The notes beneath the pieces were generated by a model, which saw nothing but the letters and a program-made list of their open reading frames with translations, was not told the origin of the DNA and ran no database searches. A program made the position numbers and the translations under genes. A stretch of 64,000 nucleotides of DNA from contig OX637297.1 of assembly GCA_951799445.1 (NCBI GenBank), positions 16,306,001 to 16,370,000 of the forward strand, read 5' to 3'. Position 1 is the first letter of the stretch. Each line of letters begins with the position of its first letter. This DNA is from Pseudisothecium myosuroides. Its lineage: Eukaryota; Streptophyta; Bryopsida; Hypnales; Lembophyllaceae. Shown here one piece after another: positions 10,631 through 21,304 of this stretch.

Positions 10631-11859
10631 TTTTTTTTTTTTTAATTTTTACAAATTTAAGTGTAGTTTTATATACAAAAAGTCCAAAAAAGAGTGTAAA
10701 ACCAAAATAGGTATGTCACGTACCAATATAGCATTTGGTCCCTTATAGGTTGTTTTCCCCCAAATAAATCATATTTTCACTTGTACTTAGGTTAAAACGT
10801 GGAAATATCGGTAAAAAATAGAATTAAGGGCTAACCTGGCCCGAACAGCCAAACCGACGATACATGTGACGTCTTATGGCTAAAATTGGTCAGAGGGAAC
10901 ACCGTTGAGGTCCTAAGTCCATTCCCAGAGATAGGTTTCACTTTCCCCATAGCATCGAAGAAATAGCAGAAATCCCAATTGTTAGCCTGCAGGAGTTATA
11001 AATTCAAGATTGGTCCGTAAGCGGAATCTACGGGTGGAGTATGGTGTTCTAGGGTAGAAATCACATTTGGGACTCAATGGCAAAATCGGCTTGTCAAGAT
11101 TCTCTTATATGTGAAAGATTCCCTAATTACCAGATTTAAAAGGAGAAGACAGAATTTGATTCTCCTCTGACCTTTGTACAAAGTAAAAATATGAGCTTGC
11201 ACATCCTTTGTGGAACTCCATGAGAGGTTCCATAAAAAGTTTCGAAATTTTCTGACTTGCAGAAGATGCCCTTCCGGACGGTCAACTACCAAAACCTACG
11301 ATGGGAAATTCCTAGAAATTACTCAGGTTGCGATAATATCTCACTAAAAATTAGATTAGCTTCTTTTATGCTAATAAGATGCCTCACCAAGTTTCAAGAC
11401 ATTCCGATAGCCAGAAGTGCCCGAACCGGCGAGATTCCCGAAAATTGGCAAAATTGAAGTTTACGGTGGAGTTGACTTGCGTACCGGGAGCATACAAAAT
11501 TGGAATGAGGTCAAAGCTAGGTCTTTTCTTACTCCCCCATACCTACTAAAGAACCTAGGCTAGTTACTTTTCTTAGAAAAGTCAACCTCCAAGATTTGGG
11601 TTTTTACCCCGTTTTGGCGTTCAATTAGCGATAGGTTATGTTGCGTTTTTTGGAGTTTGGTTAAGGGGTGGGGCGTCCTCTAAGAGTAAAAATGGCCTTT
11701 TGAAGCCAACGGCGCAATCGATTTTCAATTTGGAGTTAATCTCCAAAAGTTAGACGTTTGGACCAGCGTAGAAAGTCAAAAATTGAAGATTAGGATGAAA
11801 ATCTTAGTTGATAAGATTACGGCTTAGAAAAAGAGGGGGGGTGAGAACCCTTGGAAATG

Positions 11860-11867
11860 TATATAAG
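11860..11867 (+). promoter_or_regulatory. TATA-like box inside the 4.28-kb insertion
   Basis: TATATAAG followed by GGGGGCTC and a pyrimidine-rich stretch (CCTCTCACAAACACC) resembles a core promoter of a plant LTR. No gene follows within the insertion, so it would drive at most a non-coding RNA. Confidence 0.3.
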
Positions 11868-12356
11868 GGGGCTCATTTTCCTCTCACAAACACCCCTTGT
11901 AGCCATATTTTGGCTCTCTTTGCACATTTGGATCCATTTAATTGGATTTTGGCCATTTTTAGGCCACATTGCCAAATTTGTGTGTTTTTGAAGCATTTTA
12001 AGCTTCATTGTTGGTATTTTTGGAGCTCTCTTTGAAGGACATTGGGGTCCCTTCAAAGTCTTCTATTATTACCTTGTTTGAAGTCGAGTTGCAAAATTGT
12101 TGTTTATTCTTGTTGTGTCTACTAATTCTAGAGCATCCCCCCTCCGTACCTTGGCGATGCCGCTTAGGGGGGCTCTCTAGTGTCTTCTTTAAGAGTGTTG
12201 TGTTTTAATCCATCTTGACTAACTTGTGTTCGAGTTTTGACATCCATCAACCATCCATATTTCCCTCTTATTAGTACATACTTGTTTTAGCCCTTATAGA
12301 GTTGTATTAACAATCCTCCTTTGTTGGTTTGGACCCTTGATGTTAGTAGGCTCTTT

Positions 12357-12575
12357 AATACGGCGGAGCTTTGACTTTGCTTTATTCAAATTGTCTAGAG
12401 ATTTGGAGATTTTCTAAAATACGGCGGAGCTTTGATTTTGCTTTGTTCAAATTATCTAGGAGTTTGGGGATTTTCTAAAATACGGCGGAGCTTTGACTTT
12501 GCTTTGTTCAAATTATCTAGGAGTTTAGAGATTTTCTAGAATACGGCGAAGCTTTGACTTTGTTTTGTTACAAGA
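12357..12575. repeat. Tandem repeat, 61-bp unit, about 3.5 copies
   Basis: CGGCGGAGCTTTGA begins copies at 12361, 12422 and 12483, and a degenerate copy (CGGCGAAGCTTTGA) begins at 12544. Each is followed by TTTGCTTTGTTCAAATT and then a stretch ending in GATTTTCTA. Units differ at only a few bases. Confidence 0.9.
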
Positions 12576-12799
12576 AAGAGTCTAAAACCATTAAGTGCTA
12601 GTAAAAATCCCCAATTTTCCTTTGTCACCAAGTTTAGTGTCCAAAACACTATTTTGGACCATCAAGTTTAGCATCCAAAAGGGTAATTTAATTATTGCCG
12701 GAAAAGACTAGAACCTTTGAGACCAACCTTAGTATAAACAACCTTTTTTTTTTTTTAAATTGTTGTTGTTTTTTCCGTGAGAATCAAAATACCAAAAAA

Positions 12800-12970
12800 A
12801 TCAAAGAACTCGAAGGGCCTGGACGGACCAACAAGCCGTTCGGAGCGGACCAGCAAGCCTGTTCGTAGCGGAGGTAGTAAGGACGGATGGGACTGCAAGG
12901 ACAGACGGGAGAGCCGAGCCCTCACGCCTCGCCACACGAGGGAGCGGCCGACTGAACTGTTGTGACTGAC
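12800..12970. repeat. GC island (CGGAC-rich) inside the insertion, orphan
   Basis: A GC-rich patch built of GGACGGACC, GTTCGGAGCGGACC and GGACGGATGGG-like words within AT-rich DNA. It resembles the islands at 19.3, 44.6, 50.1, 53.7 and 57.1 kb, but no gene follows it. Confidence 0.5.
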
Positions 12971-13099
12971 TGCTTGACTGAACTGTGTGACTGAGCTGTG
13001 GCTGCGAGCTGCCATGACTGAACAAAAACTTGGCTGAGAGAAAAAAAAACTTAAAACTCAAGGCCAGTTGAAGGCATGTCTCGGCCCAAATTTTGAATT

Positions 13100-14560
13100 T
13101 TTATCAAAAACCTATCACACCTTCATCTTGCATTTTAGGAATTAGAAATGTTAGGAGTCTAGGAAAATAGAGAGAAATTGGAAGTAGGATTAGGAGGAGA
13201 GAAATTAAGAAAGTAAGAGTCCAAAGAATCTCAATTTGCAACGTTTCCATTGCAAAAAGAGGCTCAAAAACCATAGGAAGTAAAACACGTGGAACTTGCA
13301 AAACCACTTTGGAAATGGAGAGAGATGAAGTGGCAATTTAGGAGTTTGAAGAGCATTTAGGAAGAGATAGGATTAGGTGGAAATCTACGAAGAACAATTA
13401 GAACCATCAAAACTTGGATAGAATAATAATTGACCAAGGAATTGAAGAGTCAACTATTAGTTGAAAGTTGAATTCAATTATTTTAGTTCAAGACTAGTCA
13501 ACCCTTTGAAGTGCAAATAATTGAATTAAAATAGTATTAGAAGAGAAAGAGAAATTAGAAGAAAAAGAAAAGAAAAAGGAAGTCCAAGAAATTGGCAAAC
13601 CTTGTACTAAAACTCCTACTTTAAGCCGTGGGCAAAATTACCAAACAATTCCGAAACATGGCAAATGACAAGGAGTTTGAAGGGTTATACAATTACCTAA
13701 ACAATGACACCAACTCCGAGGTAAGCTCCTAACTTTAAACCATCCATTTCAATTTCTCAAAAATGGGTGTTTACAAGTAGGACCGAACTCTCAAGTCAAT
13801 TCAGAGTGTCTAGAATAGGAATATTTCAAGAACCAGGGTATTGGTGTTGTAGAATCTAGTTAGAGGTTTCCAAAACCATCTCACACTTAAGAATTGAAGC
13901 TAAAACGAGTGAAATATGGAAGGATGAAGTTTAGGACCTAATTTGGATGAAAAGTGATTAGAAGATAAAAAAGACAAGTTAAATTAGGAAATATCAACTA
14001 GAAATAATCTAAGTCTCAAAAGTGAAATTAGAAGTTAATTATCAAATTAGGGTTAGGAGTAATCAACGGATGAAGTTTTAAATACCGAATAATGGTCAAA
14101 CTTCATCCATCAACAACTTTTGATAGGATAGGTGGATTCCCAAGTAAGATACCATTTTGGAAAGCTTAGGCTAGCCTCTAGAAGGAACAACTCCAAAATT
14201 TCTAAAAATAGTAACTGTCCAAAACTCAAACAAAACCTCAAAGGACAAGGATAGGAAGAACTAGGATGTTTTAACTTAATCAAAAGAAGAAGTTAGTAAT
14301 AGTAGGTCATAGTACAACCCTAAAGTAACTCTAAAGTGGTTCAAACTTTAAGAAAGACCAAAAACCCTAGGAGATATTCAAGGATGAAGTTTGGGTCAAG
14401 GAACGGATGAAGTCAACCTAAAATAGTTCATCCAATTCAAAACTTAGGATTTAGGTAGATCCTAACCACATAAATCTAGGGTTAAATTTTCAAAGGTAAT
14501 CAAATTAGGAAGCACGTCCTACATGATGGATGAAGTTTAAATAGCCCCGGAAGGGCTAAA
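13100..14560. other. Purine-rich non-coding stretch
   Basis: The plus strand is strongly biased to A and G (for example TAGAAGAGAAAGAGAAATTAG) for over a kilobase, with scattered GGATGAAGTTT motifs. No open frame is supported. It is part of the 4.28-kb insertion. Confidence 0.5.
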
Positions 14561-14568
14561 CTTCATCC
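14068..14568. repeat. Two hairpin repeats built on GGATGAAGTTT
   Basis: At 14068-14108 and 14528-14568, GGATGAAGTTT is followed after about 20 bp by its inverse AAACTTCATCC, with similar flanks (CAACTTTTGATAGGA and TAACTTTTGCTAGGA). Single GGATGAAGT motifs also occur near 13923, 14383 and 14405. Confidence 0.7.
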
Positions 14569-14906
14569 GCCCATAACTTTTGCTAGGAGAAGGGGATAGG
14601 GTCGAATTTTATGTTTTTAGAAATGGCATGAAATATTCTACCATTTAGGGTTATTAAATTTTGACTGTAACTAGTTCGAATTCGAAACCACCGTGACCTC
14701 TTTTGATTAAAGAAGTTAGAGTAGAAATTGCCGTGTTGGATTTCTTTGGTTTTTGTGTACATTGTGGAAATTAGGAACTTAGAAAAAGATCCATTGCTTG
14801 GAAGGCACAATGGATTTACGCTAGGCACCCGTAGAACAAAAATTAAACACCAAAACACTTAAAGCGTGGTTGTGCTCACTTATTTACCAAGAGTGAGTAA
14901 ATAAGA

Positions 14907-15813
14907 ACTCACAGCCGGTAGTCATATCATGATTGGACACACAAAGCCTCAACAAGTGAAGTTCTACCTTGATTCGACGGGTTGTCCTGTCATGAAGTAC
15001 AAATTGTTGTGCATTGACCTAGATTGGTTGCCTTTAGGCGCAGGTGGTGGAATGAAATTGTGGCATGAGGATTCGAAGGGACAAAGTTTATGACCCCGTG
15101 GAGTACCACAGGCAGTTCTGTCGAGCCCAATGAAAGTTGAGGCAGACATTGTAAAGGGTATATCCGCATTTATTAAGTATTGGGAGAACTTGTGCAATCA
15201 AGACCGCACCGGGGAATGCCGAAGATGATTGGAGCATATAGTGCACTATTGGCGTGATGTGAAGGTAGCACTTGAAGAACCACTATCTGACTCTATTGTT
15301 TTGAAGGATGGCTTCTGGCCAACTACTCGTGTTCAAGCGACTCGGGTTGATCAATTAGACAGCGATGGAGAGGATCGTGAAGAGTTTGGGGAGGATGATG
15401 TGTACGTTGGGCCATTGAGTGGTCGTCCACAACTATCCTTCAGGGTGGGTCGAGATTTCTTCAAAGACTATTTTGTGGCGATTACTCCCGCGGAAAATGA
15501 GTTGCAACCAGTGTGGATTGCAAGGGCGTTGTTTGATCCTTTCGTTGATCCACTACATCCAAATTCTGTGTGCATTCAGTACTTCCATCCAACAGCAGTA
15601 GATGACGATATTCAAAAATTCTACACTGGATGGGACAGCGACAGAGGTCTACGTTGGGAGATTGATTCAAAGAAATTGCCACTTTGGCAGCACACGGATG
15701 CTGTTATGACAGCGTGGAAGTCTAGGACCCAGAAAAATACTGCACACTGCAAGATGAAGATTCCTCCTGCTCAAATTGAAATCATCAAGCAGAGTTTGGT
15801 TGCAAATCGTTAG
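14907..15813 (+). CDS. C-terminal segment of DUF7869-like copy 2 (two internal TGA)
   Basis: Coding sequence resumes at the second ACTCACAG (codons ELTAGSHIMIGHTKPQQ). The segment contains FYLDSTGCPVMKYK, then the block shared with copy 1 (HYWRDVK, KDGFWPTT, FRVGRDFFKDYF, PVWIARAL, FYTGWD) and ends at TAG 15811-15813. In-frame TGA codons at 15091-15093 and 15226-15228 break it. Copy 1 has TGG at the first. Copy 1 confirms this is the right frame. Confidence 0.65.
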
Positions 15814-15819
15814 TCTTAA

Positions 15820-16359
15820 GCACAACGGGTGTTGGAGGAAAGCTCCCTAATTATGTTCTTAGGTCTATATGATAGTGTATTATTTGTCATTTCTATGCCT
15901 ACAATATGCTTTTGCGTATACGGAGAAGACATCATTTGGTGTTCTCATGAATGTGGGCATCTGGATTTTGTTTTCTTTAACGGTAAACAGTTCATTTTCA
16001 TAAAATAGAACTCATAAATATAGATTTCTAGTGGATAATACATGTTTTGGTGACGCATTTTCCGTATTCATATGGGAAGTTCAATTCAATTATCATATTA
16101 AAGTATTTGCTATAGCATTTTATTTTTTACTTTGTTTCTTGAACACGTGTAATGTTTGACATGGAACATAACAACATTTGTTGGAAGGCGTTCATTGTTT
16201 GCATGACTCTCATTTTATGGAAATTGCTACTTTAGACCAATTAATTGAGTGATTTTCGAACTAAAGTAGAGCCCATGCAATCCACTAGTTGTGCCTTCAA
16301 ATACCTAAGACTATTTTGAGAGGGTGGCCACCCTCCATTTTAATGAATATAATGTTTTA
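15820..16359 (+). repeat. 3' region of copy 2, homologous to 5260-5656
   Basis: Shared blocks include CTACAATATGCTTT, ATGGAAATTGCTACTTT, and a closing CCCTCCATTTTAATGAATAT block. Similarity stops near 16359, which probably marks the end of the duplicated unit. Confidence 0.75.
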
Positions 16360-16463
16360 GGCTCTTTTGGAATGTTGGCAAGTCGTTTTCCAAAGCCAAA
16401 GCTACTTGAACCATCGCAAGTTTTGCTCGCGCTTCCAAATAGTGCACTTGGAGGACCACTATG

Positions 16464-19046
16464 TTAAGGTATTTGTGGTTTGAGCATGACTTGCTGCTTG
16501 CCGTGAATTGTACTAGCAAAAACTAGGCTTCCGGCCTCCATCAAGCATTGATCACCATTAGTCTCTTCTTCATCTACTTTGTCATTTCCAATAGTTTGTT
16601 CTCCTGTACTCTTGCTCGCTAATGCCGCCATTGTTGACACAATTGTGTTGCACACGCTCTGTTGGACCTCCACGTGATGTCCTCCACTGTCATTTTGTTT
16701 GTCATTCTCTTCTTCTGGTGCCACTGCTGTGGGAATTTGAATTGATTTGTCCAGATCCTCTCTCACAACATCGGGAATCGTTGTCCCATCCTCCTCTTCT
16801 ATCTCTATATAGGCATCCCTCTTTTCCGATAGAACATTTTCACTATTCATGAACCCGGTTTCATCTCGGGTTCCATCCATGTATCTTGCTATTGAAGGTA
16901 CATGTGCACAATCAAGTTGTTCACCATCACCATCATTGTCATTGTCCAAGTCAAAGTCATAGGGATTTGGACTATTGCGTCCAAAGTCTTCATCGCTGTG
17001 GTTGGAGCTATTTTCTGTTTCATTATTTGCACTATCCATGTCATCATCCACTATGGGCACAGCAACCTCATCTTCCGAATCGGACCCCGCCTCCGCCTCC
17101 TTTGAATCCACATTTTGTTTATACCACTTCTTCTCATCCTTTTCCTTTCATGTGGCCACGACTTTGGAATTGCTGTGTGCATACACCAAATCAACTGTCC
17201 TTCGTGTCGTCAACTTGTTCTAAGACTTGTTGTGAACAAAAGAGTAGCTACTCCAATTTCGTTCGCATGAAGATGATGATACTGGTTGGGCCAATATCTT
17301 CTTTGTAATTGGAGCAATGAACTTATCGCATGCGCCCTTAAAATCCCACCAAGCGTGTGCTAACAACATTTGCTCGTCCGGGTCCAACATATTATGGAAC
17401 GGAGGTTCCCTATGTTGAAAGGCTACAAATTCCTTCATCACCTTCGCGTACTCTCTAGGGTCACACATTTTCATTATGACTTGCTTGCACTTCTCTGTTG
17501 CGATTGGATCGTCGGCCAATTCCTTATCGTGAAGAAGGTAGGGGTTCAAAAGAGCTCCTGCATAATGTAGATCTATTTGGAACATATTCTGTTGTTTGCG
17601 AAAAGACTTCTCAAGTGGTTTGGCTAGGCGCAGCGCCAAACTAAAAGGCTCTTCTCGTAGAGTGAAGACATGGCTCTGTATATTCCTTGTAATATGCAGC
17701 ACCTTCCCTATGCACGGCGTCTTTGCATCCAAATCACTTAGACCGTACACGACTGGGGCGGACAATTCACGCACATTGGTCAAGCGGTCCCAGTCGTAGT
17801 CATTCAACGTGCTCACGTAGGCGACCCACTGTGGATCCACCACACTCTGTTGCAATGCTCTTTTTACTTCCAATAAGCGGTCAATCATGATAAAATTAGA
17901 GGCAAATCTTGTTGCCACCGGCTTCAACAATCTATACGTTGTTTTGTACTTTTGGAATATGGCAAGCGGCATATGCCTTTTCCGAAAGAAATTGACTACA
18001 AGCAAGGCCTTCTGCACAGACTCGTCAATCCATGCTTGCTTCCCCCAATCTTTGAGCAACAAGTTCAAAGCGTGCACCATGCACCCTTGGAAAAAAAAGT
18101 GTGGATACTTTGTGGATACCAATTTCCATGCTGCCTTGTTTGCGGGAGCATTATCTGCAGTAATTTGCACGACATTTTTTGGACCCACTTCCTCTATGAA
18201 TTTTTCCAAGACAACACACAAATATACTGTTGTCTTTTCTTTTCCACTTGTATCCACCGATCCAAGGAATTGTTCACCCGCTAAGGATACAAGCATGGCA
18301 TTTATCAATGGGCGATTACTAACTGAACTCCATCCATCAATGGACAATGTTGCTCCAAACTTCCTCATGCTGTCTTCGGTCCTGTTGTGCAACTTTGATG
18401 CAAGGTCTGTCTTTGCTTGCTCAAGCAATTTGTGTCGCAAATCGTAGTACGTCAAAGGAGTGTATGCCCTACTGCACTCCGCCGTTAGCTTCATTGCTTC
18501 TTTAAAGGCTAAATTCCGGGCAACAGAAAATGGTATGTTGGCCGCATAAAAAAAGTGGACCCATGTTGCATGCAATTTTTGTTTATTCACTTCTTGGAAG
18601 CCATACAATAGGCTATTTTGTGTCCAAAGCCTACTACTGGATGCCCTCAGAGTCTCACGTTCACAAGATATTTCTGTACTTGGTATCATTGCGGATCCTA
18701 CACAAATATGTTCTTCAGGTTCTCTGCATGAGTCCTCTTGTGTAGAACGTGGCGTGCCCCTCCCATTCGACATTTTTCTTCCGTCCATAGGCGCATCATT
18801 ACCATCTAAATTGTTTTGAAGAGGTCGTAGTGGAAGTTTTCTATTGCAACAAACAAATAGAGTTCAAATTCCGGTTGTCAATTGCGAACACAAGCTCACT
18901 CCTGTATCACGAGAACCTGAACGGCCTTCATGTCCCAAGTGGCTTAACATACGGCCGGGCTTCTTCGCAAACACCGACTTGCAAGCCTTACATTGTACTT
19001 TATTTGGTGATGGGACCCCATACCAAGGGGAGAAATCCTTGTTCAT
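16464..19046 (-). pseudogene. hAT transposase (BED finger + DUF659 + dimerisation domain)
   Basis: From ATG 19046 to 16464 a single frame of about 861 codons is open except for TGA 18864, TAG 17220 and TGA 17148. Domains in order: a BED-like zinc finger (QCKACKSVF ... LSHLGH) in the first 60 residues; the DUF659 transposase core with SIDGWSS and ITADNAPANKAAWK (catalytic Asp region) and CMVHALNLLLKDWG; the hAT dimerisation region with WWDFKGACDKF and SSSSCERNWSSYSFVHNKS; and, past the stops, NKLTTRRTVDLVYAHSN and a very acidic tail (DSEDEVAVPIVDDDMDS). All three stops can come from CAG or CGA by one C-to-T change. Intronless. A GC island lies about 250 bp upstream of the ATG. I found no clear terminal inverted repeats. 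Confidence 0.85.
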
Positions 19047-19299
19047 ACTAGCAAGTTTGAATTCTTGATATTCAAAACAATTTGGAAACGTAAACATTGG
19101 GTAAGCATTGTTCAAAATCTAAAAATTAGTGTGTCCTCAAAGCCTTGGATATCAAGGCCCCCCCTTCCACTGCACTATGCATTACCAAGCAAGGGACACA
19201 AATAAATTTGCAGCTCCTAGCCCTTGGAAATCTTAGTGTTCAGTTTCGCGGGAGTGCTTCTAACTGCCAATTCCTTTGCACTTATACTCTTCAGCTCAC

Positions 19300-19515
19300 T
19301 ACAGCTGGCGCTGACCGTTGGAGACAAAATCGGAATTCCTCCAACGGTCAAGGGCGGTCGCAGAGGTCGGGACAGACGACGTCCGCGGTCAGCATGGATG
19401 GACATGCGGACGGAGACGTCGGGCCGGACGGCGACCGCGGTAGGGGCGGACGGCCAACGTGGACAGCAAGCGCGGTCGCCGTGGATGGCCCAAGCGGTCG
19501 GGGCAAACGGGGCAG
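19300..19515. repeat. GC island upstream of the hAT gene
   Basis: A GC-rich patch of CGGTCG, GGACGG and CGGACGGCCAACG-like words in AT-rich DNA, just 5' of the minus-strand hAT gene. The same kind of patch sits at the same relative place before the RING, kinase and zinc-finger pseudogenes. Confidence 0.6.
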
Positions 19516-19579
19516 TTCAAAAAATGCACCCTTTAGTGACAAAGTCTTCATTGTGCCTCTTCTAAAATCGCTCTAAACC

Positions 19580-21086
19580 AAATAACTGATCAACACGCTT
19601 GCATTACTTATTCTGAAAACATCAATTGATTTGCATTGCATTTCAGCCATACCTGGTACTAATTGAAGCTAGACATGTTGTACATCAAATATGGAAACAA
19701 AACAGAAAATACCATTTACTAAAAGGAAGTCAATCTTCCATTTAGTATCCTTGCACAAAATTTTCAATACAAAAATTCTAATTATGCATTTGCAAGGGCT
19801 AGGTTTTATAGATTTCCCACAACTACACTTTAAGAAGCATTTGTCAAAATTCAAAACTACAAACTACTAGAGAAAACCAGCTACTTAAATTTCTTTTATC
19901 TTCAAAGTATTGACTAGTAAACGATATGGCCCATTAATTCCAAGAATTGGAAGCAAATCAAAATGTATTTGTAATACACAGATATACGCAGACATATATA
20001 AATATAATTTTTATCAAAGAAGATATACACATACAAATATCAAAGGCTAATCAAATCATATCGTACTAATCGTACGTACAATACTACAATTACTTAGTAA
20101 AGCCGAATATGAATAAGAACCACGCAACAATACATACACTTCTATCCTACTAGACCGAGAGGTCCATCTATGCCACATTTAACTACTTCTGGACTTTACG
20201 GGGAATTCTGGACTTTGTGAAGGTCCTGTCCATCTGGAGATCTTCTCGATATGATGAAGAATGAGTCCGTAATGCCATTCAAAGGAGACTTAAAGCGCAT
20301 TGGGATGCTAAGTGGTCTGGAGATTTCCCGATGCAAAGAAATATACTCCTTTGAATAGAGAGTGTTCGAACAAATCAATGAATTTGGAATGATGTCAACT
20401 CCGACATTTGCTGTAAGCGGTACATTCAGATCTAGGGTTGGATTAATATGCAACATTATAGATCCGGAGAGCTTAGAAGATACTTCCCAAAGTATCACAT
20501 AACGCAAAAGAATTGATGAAGCAACATAATGCAATTATGGACATTTGGTAACGTGTAATCACAGTCACATAGAAAAGGTGGATTTGCCACTTATATAATC
20601 ATTTGGATGCAACAAACAGGTGCCTTATAGGCATTACGATGAATAAACCAGCTAGTCCACTTCCAACTACATGTTTTTGGGGCCCAAGACCAATCAAAAG
20701 GCGGTCCTATAACGTGCGGACGATCTAACTCTACAGGATCTACATCATCCTTCACATGCAATGCCGGTTGAAGCAAGTGCGGACGTTCCCAATTGAGAGA
20801 CTCTAGGACAAGCATTACAACACTGTGATTCAAGAGTACCCTGCACGTCCGAGGAATGTTTAAGACAGTCTTCAATATTGCACGACAATGGGGATACACT
20901 TGGTTCTTCCGTGGATTATCAGACCCGGCAAAAAATAAAAACCTTGACAGAATTTTCGGTGGTAGAATACGTCAAAAAAGAGCGGCCAATGTTAAAGGTT
21001 GCATTGCGGACCACAAGCCACAGTGAATTTCTTCAACAAAATGTCAAAGAAGACCACAGAAGCCGGGCCAAATCTCGATATTCTAT
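19580..21086. other. Non-coding AT-rich stretch
   Basis: No supported gene. It holds the first copies of the GGGATC-type palindrome (about 20235 and 20318). A minus-strand frame at 20591-20899 and a plus-strand frame at 20878-21144 have no recognisable features, and the second runs into the foldback element. Confidence 0.5.
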
Positions 21087-21301
21087 CACTACAAGAGAAA
21101 GGGGTGTTTTAAGTAGTGTCCTAGACATCACATCTTTTAAGTAACGTCTTTTAAGTAAGTTTTTAAGTAAGTTTTTAAGTAAAATTTTACTAAAGAGACA
21201 ATCTCTTTAGTAAAATTTTACTTAAAAACTTACTTAAAAGACGTTATTTAAAAGACGTGATGTCTAGGACACTACTTAAAACACCCTTTTCTCTTGTAGT
21301 G
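21087..21301. mobile_element. CACTA foldback MITE (215 bp)
   Basis: It starts CACTACAAGAGAAAGGGGTG and ends with the exact inverse up to CTCTTGTAGTG, flanked by TAT on both sides (21084-21086, 21302-21304). Nearly the whole element is one inverted repeat, with a short centre (about AGAGACAATCTCT). CACTA ends plus a 3-bp duplication place it in the CACTA/En-Spm superfamily. Near-perfect arms suggest youth. Confidence 0.92.
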
Positions 21302-21304
21302 TAT

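Larger units (their letters stand above)
10631..14906. mobile_element. 4.28-kb insertion with 8-bp target duplication
   Basis: The gene sequence ACTCACAG occurs at 10623-10630 and again at 14907-14914, and coding sequence of the family resumes straight after the second copy. The left end begins with 13 T residues. The right end is a small hairpin (CTTATTTAC ... GTAAATAAG). No transposase, reverse transcriptase or other credible ORF is inside. The poly-T end suggests a minus-strand retroposon with a poly-A tail, whereas an 8-bp duplication would also suit a hAT element, so the class is open. Inside are a TATA-like box at 11860, a 61-bp tandem repeat, a GC island at 12.8 kb and hairpin repeats at 14.0-14.6 kb, so it may be composite. 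Confidence 0.7.
6052..15813 (+). pseudogene. DUF7869-like family copy 2, broken by two insertions
   Basis: This is the most complete copy of the family. Exon 1 (6052-6099, MADDSWQEALRFAALA) has a good start context (ATCATGGCC). A phase-0 GT-AG intron (6100-7351) follows, then a long exon in three pieces: 7352-7632, 8931-10630 and 14907-15813, separated by a CACTA element and a 4.28-kb insertion. The middle piece carries the diagnostic motifs QMDNATRDNKNR and VGHTHDDIDALFERW, which I associate with DUF7869, a domain of transposon-like distribution with possibly DDE/RNase-H-like acidic residues; that link is from memory. Defects: a one-base frame offset across the CACTA element, a frame break near the C-run at 10603-10608, and TGA stops at 15091 and 15226. 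The first TGA is TGG in copy 1. The natural stop is TAG at 15811. A cellular role is not known. Confidence 0.65.

Noticed and set aside
12755..13061. Overlapping minus-strand frames rich in Ser/Arg
   Set aside because: By-products of the GC island; no conserved motif.
10631..14906. Helitron (3' hairpin near the right end)
   Set aside because: Helitrons end in CTRR and make no target duplication; here an 8-bp duplication is present.
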